Assembly (NCBI RefSeq): GCF_018812025.1
Contig: NC_063058.1
Coordinates: forward strand, 23,095,797-23,159,796
From: Megalobrama amblycephala
Taxonomy: Eukaryota; Chordata; Actinopteri; Cypriniformes; Xenocyprididae
Length of the DNA stretch: 64,000 bases
Direction: 5' to 3'
Part shown: piece after piece, positions 48,710 through 64,000 of the stretch
How the letters are laid out: each line of letters starts with the position of its first letter
How positions within the stretch are numbered: position 1 is the first letter of the stretch
The notes under the pieces: generated by a model
Seen by the model: the letters and a program-made list of their open reading frames with translations, nothing else
What the model was told of the DNA's origin: nothing
Database searches by the model: none
Translations under genes and position numbers: made by a program

Positions 48710-51700
48710 CTATAGCTGGAATGTTGCTGCACTTCTGACAAGCCCTTCTGTCCTAAACAGAGAAATAGAGAAATCTGGATTAATTTTGAACAAAATAGAC
48801 AATAATCAGGTATAACATACTTCTCATATAATCAAATATCTACAAAAATACGTGGGTGTATAGTGTATGCATTAGATATTAGGTCTGAATTCAGAGCCAT
48901 TGAATCTTCAAACGATCACATGACTTTTTCAAGCAGTAGTTATACTTACGCCTCTCTTATGAACGTCTCTTGTGATATCCTGTCATCACTGGCTCCATCC
49001 GGGAACTCATTGAAATTCTTGATGCCAAGTGTCTTCAGTGCTGCGGGGAAGCAATGTTGAGCGTATCATACTGAGTCAGACCACAAGTATAACTCTTATA
49101 CTCATGAATTATAAACAAAACAACTTAATGGAAGTATTCAGAGAAATCTTCAGAGAAATTAGGGTCAGTGTTTCCCCATGACTTACTACATATAATATAA
49201 TAAACCAGATACAGGACGTAGTCACATTATTTGATAAATCGCACATCCCTGTTTGTTGCCATTACACAGGCCTATACGTAGAATCAAAATGTTGCTATTT
49301 TTAAAAAATTGAAAATCACGTTTTCACTCTCTGTCTGTGTTTTCTCAGATTATTTATGCATTTGTTGAGAAAATAAAGAATTATTGGTAACATTTTACAA
49401 TAAGGTCTCATTTTTTTTAACATTAGTTTGTGTAGTAACCATCATTACATTACGAACTAACAATGAGCAATACATCTTTGTAATGTTAGTTAATAAAAAT
49501 CCAGCTGTTCATTGTTTGTTCATCTTAGTTCATAGAGCATTAACTAATGGTAACAAATACAACATTGATTTTAATAATGCATTAATAAATGTTGAAAATA
49601 ACATTAACTAAGATTAATTAATAAATGCTGTAGAAGTATTGTTAATTGTTAGTTCATGTTAAAGGGATAGTTCACCCAAAAAGAGAAAATTATTCCAAGA
49701 TTTTGTATATGACTATCTTCTTTCAGACGAACACAATTGGGGATATATTTAAAAATATCCTGGCTCTTCCAAGTTTTATATTGGTACTGAATAGGGGACT
49801 TTTGAAGCCCAAAAAACTGCATCTATCCATCATAAAAGTAATCCATACGGCTCCAGGGGATTAATAAAGGCCTTCCGAAGTGAAGCGATGGGTTTTTGTA
49901 AGAAGAATATACATATTTAAAACTTTATAAACTAAAATAACTAGCTTCCGGAAGATGACTGTACGCATACTGCGCAAGTCGACTTGAGTAATCCTCTGAC
50001 GCGATGTATGGCACAGGATGTAGGAGTATCATAAGCTTAGACTCCTCTCGCGGTTTAAACAAATAGGGCTGTGCAACAAACTCAAGCTCCTTTTCTCTTA
50101 TATCGAAATACTTCAACATTTCTCTTTAAAATTTCTCATTTTAGACCTCTAATTCGTGACCGGTGTTTTGTTTTGCTCTATCCTCTGAGCTTCCGCGTTC
50201 GTCATTGCATCATGTGTCAGGTCAGAGGTTACTCTTCTGCCGCAAATCGTGTACGGCTGTCTCTCGGAAGCTAGTTATTATAATTAATAACATTTTTAAT
50301 ATGGATATTTTTGTTACAAAAACCCATTGCTTTGCTTCAGAAGGCCTTTATTAACCCACTGGAGCTGTATGAATTACTTTTATGATGGATGGATGCATTT
50401 TTGGGGGGCTTCAAAATCACGCCCCCTATACAGTGCCATTATAAAGCTTGGAAGAGCCAGGATATTTATAAATATATCTCCGATTGTGCTTGTCTGAAAG
50501 AAGATAGACATACACATATGATGGCTTGAGGGTGAGTAAATTATGGGATAATTTTGATTTCTGGGTGAACTATCCCTTTAACTAATGAAACCTTATTGTA
50601 AAGTGTTTTTGAATTTTTTTTTTCTGTCACTCTGTTCAACCCTGTAAAAATGTAATTAAAAAATATAAAAGTGTATTAATAAAATAAAAAAATAAAGAAA
50701 ACTTCTATAAAATGTTTTTTTTTTTTTTTTAAATCCTTACATTTTCACGAACAAATGGCACATTTTATGTTTACATTAAAGGGTTAGTTCACCCAAAATG
50801 ACATGACATTGAAATGAAATGACATTTCCTCTCTCAAGATCCATTAATGTACTAAAAACATATTTAAATCAATTCATGTGAGTACAGTGGTTCAATATTA
50901 ATATCGTAAAGCGACAGGAATATTTTTGGTGTACCAAAAAAAAAAAAAAATAATGACTTATATAGTGATGGCCGATTTCAAAACACTGCTTCGGAGCATA
51001 AATGAATCAGCGAATCATGATTCGGATCACGCGTTTTTTTTTGGTACACCAAAAATATTCTTGTCACTTTATGATATTAATATTGAACCACTGTACTCAC
51101 ATGAACTGATTTAAATATGTTTTTAGTACATTAATGGATCTTGAGAGAGGAAATGTCATTTCATTTCAATGTCATGTCATTTTGTACTCACATGAACTGA
51201 TTTAAATCAGCGCTTTCACAACCTCTGCAACATTATAAGAGATTTACCTTCTTTGTATTGACCATAAGTGATAAAGCCTTGACTGGAAGGATCCAGGACT
51301 CCAAACAGCGCATCTAAGTTGGAGTCGTTGAAGAGGCACGGAGTGATTCCTAGACGAGCTTTGGAAAGCTTCAGCCTTTCAAGTTGGTCGATCAGAAATT
51401 CCTTTGGGCGATCTGTAATGGCAGGATTCATGAGACTGGGTATAGTTGGTCTTTCTTTACTGTTTCATCACAAATTTAACCGCAAGAAAGCAACAACCTT
51501 AGATTTCCACACACTAATAATACTCTCAACCAATCTATTCATGTCATCAACTCTCAGTTTAATTTTTCAGGTAAATGCCACAGAGGTTTTAACAAGGTAG
51601 ACGGTGATCTACCAAATCTACAACGAGACGCGTCGAAAGTCTCACCTGGTCTGTAGAAGAAGAGCATACTAGTTAAATTATCCATCAGCTCAATAATTTT

Positions 51701-51772
51701 GTGTTTCTCGAGGTATTCTGCCGCCTCGTACTCCCGCTGCGATGACATCTTGGGCTCACCGTCCGTCTGCAT
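48710..51772 (-). CDS. efcab10: EF-hand calcium-binding domain protein 10, complete, four exons
   Basis: Coding exons are 51772-51646, 51412-51248, 49040-48950 and 48752-48710; all have GT/AG borders and keep frame, giving 141 aa. Residues about 18-55 form a DPY-30/RIIa-like dimerisation segment (AEYLEKHKIIELMDNLTSML, RPKEFLIDQLERL). Residues 83-94 are one EF-hand-like loop (DPSSQGFITYGQ); it ends in Gln where Glu or Asp normally binds calcium, so binding is doubtful. The wording matches human EFCAB10 as I remember it. The final exon adds only 14 residues ending ATFQL. Start choice: in-frame ATGs lie at 51802, 51772 and 51748; 51802 falls inside the NRF1-like motif, and 51748 (MSSQREYEAA) is a good alternative giving 133 aa. 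DPY-30-like proteins of this sort usually act in cilia or flagella; the role here is inferred. Confidence 0.9.
49041..49386 (-). other. efcab10: efcab10 intron 2, distal part
   Basis: Intron sequence with no recognised element up to the MITE starting at 49387. Confidence 0.5.
49387..50612. mobile_element. MITE with GGTAACATTTTACAATAAGG ends, split by a TTAA element
   Basis: The left end at 49387 and the right end CCTTATTGTAAAGTGTTTT (about 50590-50608) are inverted copies. Its interior is A+T-rich with repeated TTAACTAA-like phrases. The TTAA element 49659-50581 sits inside it. The element lies in efcab10 intron 2. Confidence 0.75.
49659..50581. mobile_element. TTAA-flanked long-inverted-repeat MITE (copy 3), nested
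   Basis: TTAA at both borders; ends AGGGATAGTTCACCC and GGGTGAACTATCCCT. Arms are inverted, for example GGGCTTCAAAA (50406) against TTTTGAAGCCC (49799). Confidence 0.85.
50776..51205. mobile_element. TTAA-type palindromic MITE (copy 4), right end missing
   Basis: Starts TTAAAGGGTTAGTTCACCC. The arms pair closely (GAACCACTGTACTCACATGA at 51084 against its inverted form at 50870). The right terminus is absent: after ATGTCATTTT at 51182 the sequence switches to a second copy of GTACTCACATGAACTGATTT. It lies in efcab10 intron 2. Confidence 0.75.
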
Positions 51773-51795
51773 GTTTATCGCTGTTGCTGTGATAC

Positions 51796-51807
51796 CGCGC
51801 ATGCGCA
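51796..51807. promoter_or_regulatory. efcab10: NRF1-like palindrome at the efcab10 start
   Basis: CGCGCATGCGCA matches the NRF1 (nuclear respiratory factor 1) consensus well. It lies 24 bp upstream of the chosen start codon. Occupancy is inferred. Confidence 0.6.
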
Positions 51808-51819
51808 GCGGAGGTGCCA

Positions 51820-52575
51820 AAAGTCAGTTACAGAGCAGTTTTATTCATCACTATTAATGATTTATGATGTCTTCATAAAACTGAAGTGAGTGAAGTGAAG
51901 ACAGGAGAACATCATTATTGCATTTCACCTCAATTTTTGACGGACACTTACGAAGTTGCTTTTAAAGGAATAATTCACCCGAAAATATACAAACTGTTCG
52001 CTTCCAAACATGAATTTCTTTCTTTTGTGTAGCTCAAAATGAGATGTCAGGCAGAAGAGCCGCTTCAGCCACCATTCTCTCTCGTTTATAGAGAAAAAAG
52101 ATTTAATTAAAGTGAATGAATGATGACTGAAGCTCTAAATCCCTCACGTGCTCCATTTTTGCTCAATTTGAGTGAACTATTAACCCTACTTCCGGTGTAA
52201 TCCTCTTCAGTCTGTTGTGTTTCTCGAAAGTGAGGGAAACTAAAGTCAGTCGAGCTATATGGTCGTTTTTAGATTGTGTTACCGGCTTCCCTATAATGCG
52301 CATTTACTTTCGAGTTCACTTTCGAGTTTTGTATAATATTAATAGGCCTACGTTAATTTTGTATTATTACTTTATTTAATAGTATAATAAAATAAAATAA
52401 AAAATGAATTAATAGAATGTGTTTCTATATCGAGAAAAAAAAAGTCAAATCTAGAATTTAATGAAATCTATGAACATGTCATTATGCCCTTTTTTATTTC
52501 TTTGTAATTTTTTTTTGTCTGTTACTTTTAACTTCCACGCACACGAAATGAGCACAAGTAGTTACAAAATCCCAC
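51820..52575. other. divergent promoter interval, efcab10 side
   Basis: Upstream of efcab10. A degraded TTAA-type MITE end (AAAGGAATAATTCACCCG at 51965) is followed by about 200 bp of related sequence. No gene. Confidence 0.45.
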
Positions 52576-53316
52576 TTAAAGGGTTAGTTCACCCAAAAAT
52601 GAAATTTCTGTCATTTATTACTCACCCTCATGTCGTTCTACAGCCGTAAGACCTTCATTCATCTTCTGAACACAAATTAAGATATTGTTGATGAAATCCG
52701 ATGGCTCAGTGAGCCCTCAGTAGAGAGCAAAGCCATTCAAACTCTCAAGGTCCATAATGGTACTAAAACATTTGAATCAGTTCATGTGAGTACAGTGGTT
52801 CTATCTTAATATTATAAAGTGACGAGAATACTTTTTTGCGCCAAAAAAACAAAATAACGACTTTTTAACAATATCTATATAGGCTGATTTCAAAACACTG
52901 ATTCAGAGCTTTACGAATCGAATGAGTGAATCAGAGCGCCGAAGTCACGTGATTTCAGCAGTTTAGCCGTTTGATAGGAGATCCGAATCACTGATTCGAA
53001 ACAAAAGATTCATAAAGCTCAGAAGCTTCATAAAGCAGATATTGTTGAAAAGTCATTATTTTGTTTTTTTGGCACACAAAAACTATTCTTGTTGCTATAA
53101 AATATTAAGATCTGTTTCAAATATGCTTTTATTACCTTTATGGACCTTGAGAGTTTGAATGGATTTGCTGTCAACAGAGGCCTCACTGAGCCATCAGATT
53201 TCATCAACAATATTTTAATTTGTGTTCCGAAGATTAACGAAGGTCTTACACGTGTAGAACGACATGAGGGTGAGTAAATGACAGAAATTTCATTTTTGGG
53301 TGAACTAACCCTTTAA
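52576..53316. mobile_element. TTAA-flanked long-inverted-repeat MITE (copy 5)
   Basis: TTAA borders, ends GGGTTAGTTCACCC and GGGTGAACTAACCC, arms inverted over about 330 bp. The right TTAA (53313-53316) is shared with the next element. Confidence 0.85.
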
Positions 53317-53648
53317 AGGGATAGTTCACCCAAAAATGAAAATTCTGTCATCATTTACTTCCCCTCATGTCGTTCCAAACCTGTATAAATTTATTTGTTC
53401 TGCTGAACACAAAGGAAGATATTCTGAAGAAAGTTTGTAACCAGGCTGCTTTGGGGCATCATTGACTTCCATAGTAGAAAAAAATACTATGGAAGTCAAT
53501 GGTGCCCCAAAACTGTTCAGTTTAACACATTCTTCAAAATATCTTCCTTTGTGTTCAGCAGAACAAAGAAATTTATACAGGTTTGGAACGACATGAGGGG
53601 GAGTAAATGATGGCAGAATTTTCATTTTTGGGTGAACTATCCCTTTAA
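53313..53648. mobile_element. TTAA-flanked palindromic MITE (copy 6)
   Basis: A 336-bp element, TTAA at both ends, arms almost perfectly inverted (GTCGTTCCAAACCTGTATAA at 53369 against its complement near 53575-53594). It abuts copy 5. Confidence 0.9.
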
Positions 53649-53780
53649 GTAGTATTATACTTGTGAAAAAAAGTTTCCGAGTATCAGTTGCCTTATCTAA
53701 CCACTAGAGGGAACTGTTTCTTGCGTATTGTATGGTGAGGGAAAGTACAAGAAACTGACTTCATCCTCACTTTCAAAGGT

Positions 53781-53829
53781 ATTTATATTATATTATATTA
53801 TATTATATTATATTATATTATATTATATT
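53781..53829. repeat. (ATATT)n microsatellite
   Basis: About ten tandem pentanucleotide units. Confidence 0.9.
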
Positions 53830-53871
53830 TGCTTTACGTTTGTTGCCGAGGTATCACACACACACCCACAC

Positions 53872-53873
<2 letters not shown>

Positions 53874-53967
<94 letters not shown>
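53874..53967. repeat. (TA)n microsatellite
   Basis: A 94-bp TA run just after a short CA-rich stretch. It lies about 440 bp upstream of the dldh start. Confidence 0.95.
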
Positions 53968-53970
<3 letters not shown>

Positions 53971-54329
53971 GAACAAATGTACAACATAAATAATATAACT
54001 AGAAGGTATATATAACAAAAAAAAATGAAAATGAACAACATCAATTTTAATATAAACAAACAATAAAATAAATAATATTTAACATTACATCTCGACAAAA
54101 TAAAATTGTACTTTTAACAAAATAAATTTAAAAAGGCAGCACAGGTTTACCCTCTTAGAGTTGTCTGAAGATTAAGTAATATGTATTTTTGCTCGAGACA
54201 GTGAAAATGTTCTTTTTATTGACTGCATTTTCTATGATGAATCTGAAATATATGCAGAAGTTTCTCCACGTTGAGTAACAAGCTGGCTGCGTGACATCAT
54301 CAGGCAGCGACTCTGTCCGCTTTCCGTAC

Positions 54330-54341
54330 TGCGCATGCGTA
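54330..54341. promoter_or_regulatory. dldh: NRF1-like palindrome upstream of dldh
   Basis: TGCGCATGCGTA, close to the NRF1 consensus, 69 bp before the start codon. NRF1 commonly drives nuclear genes for mitochondrial proteins, so this fits dldh. No TATA box is evident nearby. Confidence 0.6.
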
Positions 54342-54409
54342 AATTGACTAGTCCTTGGACACACCGATCACTGTAGGTGAAGCGGTCTCGGAAGGGACGT
54401 ACTGTCAAA

Positions 54410-61572
<7,163 letters not shown>

Positions 61573-64000
61573 GCTGTTGGAGGAGTGGACGGGAGCGCAG
61601 TCGTAGGTGTACAGGGAATAAAGGAGTGGACTCAGCACACAGCCCTGTGGGGAGCCGGTGCTAATTGTGATGGTGGAGGAGGAGTAGGAACCAATTCTCA
61701 CTGTTTGTGGGCGGTTGGTGAGGAAATTCAAAATCCAGGTGCAGGTAGAGAGGGGAAATCCTAGGTGCAGCAGTTTATCTACCAGTGTGCCTGGTATGAT
61801 GGTATTAAATGCTGAACTATAATCTATAAACAGCATTCTAACATAAGTTCCTGGCAGCTCCAGGTGGCTGGTGTAAAGGGCTGTGTTGATGGCATCTGCT
61901 GTTGACCTGTTTGTTCTGTATGCAAACTGATGGGGGTCAAAGCTGTGAGGGAGGCTGGCCTTGATGTTCTCAGCGATCAGTTTTTCAAAGCATTTCATGA
62001 CCACTGAAGTGAGGGCTACAGGCCTGTAGTCATTAAGACTACTGACTATAGGTTTTTTGGGAACAGGGACAATTGTGGCAGACTTTAGGCAAGTGGGGAT
62101 GGAGGCTTGTGTAAGGGAGATGTTAAAAATCTTTGTAAAGACCCCTGAGAGTTGGTCTGCACAGGCCTTCAGTACTTTGCCGAGTACTCAATCTGGTCCA
62201 GCGGCCTTGTTTGGGTTCACTGTCCTCAGCACACGTCTCACTTGGTGTTCTTGTAGCGTGAGAGTGTGCAGCGTGGTGGAGGCAGTGTGACTGGATGCGG
62301 TGTTGTTGTCTCAAACCGGGCAAAGAAACAGTTCAGCTCCTCTGCCAGTTCAGCATCGCCTCCGACAGCCACAGGTGGTCTGCTCTTGTAGTTGGTGAAA
62401 TGTTGTAGTCCCTGCCATACCTGCCGTGAGTTGTTCTGTTGCAGATAGTCCTCTATTTTCCTCCAGTAATTCTCTCTTGCTGCCTTAATGCCTCTCTTTA
62501 GGTTAGCCCTCGCTGCGCTGTACTGGGCCTTGTCCCCGGACCTGAAAGCAGAGTTACGTGCTTTGAGCAGAGACTGTACTTCTCTGTTCATCCAGGGTTT
62601 GTTATTGGGCTAGTCTCTGTATATTGCTCCAGGTCCTGTGACTCAAAAATACTCCACTCTGTGTGTGCAAAACAGTCCTGAAGCTGAATGAGGCCAGGTT
62701 CTTATTGTCCTCTTTTCTGGCTTAGTTTGTCTTATCAGCGGGGTATATGCTGGGAATAAGAGCAGTGAGAGATGGTCAGACAGGCCCAGATGTGGCATGG
62801 CCACTGCTCTATATGCGTGTTTTAGGTTGGAATAAACACGGTCCAGTGTGTTCTTTCCCCTGGTGGCACACTGTACATACTGTACAAATTTAGGGAGCAC
62901 AGTCCTTAAACACACTTGGTTAAAATCCCCTGCAACTATATGTACTCCTTCAGGATAGGCCTGTTGCTGTTTGTTCATTAAGTCATGCAACAGCGTGAGA
63001 GCTATGCTAACGTTAGCCTCTGGTGGTATGTACACAGCAGTGATGAGCACTACCGAGAACTCTCGCGGCAGATAATGGGGTCTACACAATACCGTCAGTG
63101 CTTCCAGGTCCGGACAGCAGTGGGTGTATATGGTCTTACAGTTCTTACACCAGCCAATGTTGACGTACATGCACAGACCCCCCACCCACCCTCTGTTCTT
63201 ACCGGAGTCTCTGTTCCTGTCGAATCAATGCATGGAGCGCTCTGCTAGCTTAGGGTGACCATATGCGCCATTCTCCCAGGATGCGTCCTGTCCAGGATTT
63301 CTAAGTTGCATAAAATGTCCCAGTTTTGGTTTTGTTTTCATATTTGCGGAAGGTAACAACTGAAAAATAATTTGACCAATAGCATGCATTATACATAATC
63401 AACCGATCATGGCTTGCAAGAAGGCTGGATCTACAGAGAACGGTCAAAGCACTGCAAATACGACAACATTTTAATGCATTGCATGAAGAATGTCAATAAG
63501 AACAGTGGCTTGCACAGACCTCCGTGTAGAAATCGTGTTCCTAAATCGCGTTCCGGGGGCACATCGATATGACCACTTTCACAATTAAAGAGGCAAGGGC
63601 TCAAGCCATTTTAGGCAATTTAGAAATCCTGGACAGGACGCGTCCTGGGAGAATGGCGCATGTGGTCACCCTATGCTAGCTGTACCGCTGTGTCCGGGAT
63701 CAGTGGGTGTAGTCAAGTCTCAGTTATTATCATCACATAACAGTCGCGGATGGTGGAATTCCCAGCAATAAGCAGATCCAGTTCATTCATTTTATGCACA
63801 ACGGATCTAGCGTTGGTGAGAAAGATGCTTGGTACAGATGGCTTGTGTGGTCGCTTTTTCAGTCGCTTTTTCAGTAGTCCTCCCCGGCAGCCCCTCTTCT
63901 GCCGTCTCTCCCGACGCCGCCTGCGTCGCCTCCCCGGCCCGAAAACAATCCAGGCAGATCCCGGAGGCCTCGCTATGTCCTGCGGGATGTCATGAGCGTG
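61573..64000 (-). mobile_element. L2/CR1-like LINE, endonuclease and partial reverse transcriptase, inactivated
   Basis: The minus strand reads a non-LTR retrotransposon ORF2 in order: an arginine-rich lead-in and the start of the endonuclease (SIFLTNARSVVHKMNELD, 63750-63830), more endonuclease (AVYIPPEAN, GDFN, TLDRVYSN, LGLSDHLSLLL, 62720-63060), a linker (62240-62590) and reverse transcriptase blocks ([47 protein letters not shown], 61600-61920). The catalytic YADD-type block and everything 3' of it are absent because the copy stops at 61573. Several stops and frameshifts (for example TGA in ITET* near 63713) kill it. A hAT-type MITE interrupts it at 63251-63673. It lies in dldh intron 13 in antisense orientation. 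Confidence 0.85.
63243..63681. mobile_element. hAT-type MITE with 8-bp duplication, inside the LINE
   Basis: TGCTAGCT at 63243-63250 and 63674-63681 is a perfect 8-bp target duplication around a 423-bp element. Its ends TAGGGTGACCATATGCGCCA and TGGTCACCCTA-type inverted copy pair, as do the next 40 bp inward (GTCCTGTCCAGGATTTCTAA). No coding capacity. Confidence 0.9.

Noticed and set aside
51554..51820. efcab10 start at 51820
   Set aside because: That codon is TTG. In-frame ATGs at 51802, 51772 and 51748 are better; the first overlaps the NRF1-like motif.
53728..54098. Open frames of alternating Tyr-Ile residues
   Set aside because: Translation of the (TA)n microsatellite.

Overview
This is vertebrate nuclear DNA from a ray-finned fish. 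Introns carry GT/AG splice sites, coding exons are sparse, and the A+T-rich non-coding DNA is packed with TTAA-, TA- and 8-bp-duplication DNA transposons, (TA)n runs and LINE fragments. The dense short inverted-repeat elements resemble those I associate with cyprinids (zebrafish, carp and relatives), but the species is inferred, not shown.

Four protein-coding genes can be supported by splice-consistent reading. (1) The first coding exon of a group III metabotropic glutamate receptor, best matched to grm8, lies on the minus strand at 18905-19411; 1-18904 is intron and the predicted non-coding first exon is near 20753. (2) A complete znf800 lies on the minus strand: coding exons 38136-37998, 33562-33467, 33217-33074 and 32000-30247 (710 aa, seven zinc fingers), with a likely non-coding first exon in a CpG-rich block at 41.2-41.5 kb. 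(3) A complete efcab10 lies on the minus strand: 51772-51646, 51412-51248, 49040-48950 and 48752-48710 (141 aa). (4) dldh, mitochondrial dihydrolipoamide dehydrogenase, lies on the plus strand: 13 coding exons from 54410 to 61111 (486 aa), with only the last short exon missing from the window. efcab10 and dldh are divergent, about 2.6 kb apart, and each has an NRF1-like palindrome at its start.

Most of the rest is mobile or repetitive. A 5.5-kb minisatellite (6726-12215) of about 60-bp EcoRI-site monomers, organised into 679-bp higher-order units, sits inside the grm8 intron. Nested insertions are frequent: a TTAA element inside a MITE (2.0-3.0 kb); an L1 fragment split by a palindromic TA element that is itself split by a hAT-type element (21.4-24.6 kb); a PIF/Harbinger-like element inside another repeat (28.1-29.3 kb); a TTAA element inside a larger MITE (49.4-50.6 kb); and an L2/CR1-like LINE carrying a hAT-type MITE in dldh intron 13 (61.6-64.0 kb). 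A broken Tc1-like transposase gene lies at 45.7-46.9 kb.

The genes do not form a pathway: grm8 is a synaptic receptor, znf800 a nuclear zinc-finger protein, efcab10 a probable axonemal/ciliary small protein, and dldh the shared E3 of mitochondrial 2-oxoacid dehydrogenases. I found no RNA genes, CRISPR arrays or evidence of a new biological system. The most unusual structures are the higher-order minisatellite and the well-preserved nested transposons with readable target duplications.
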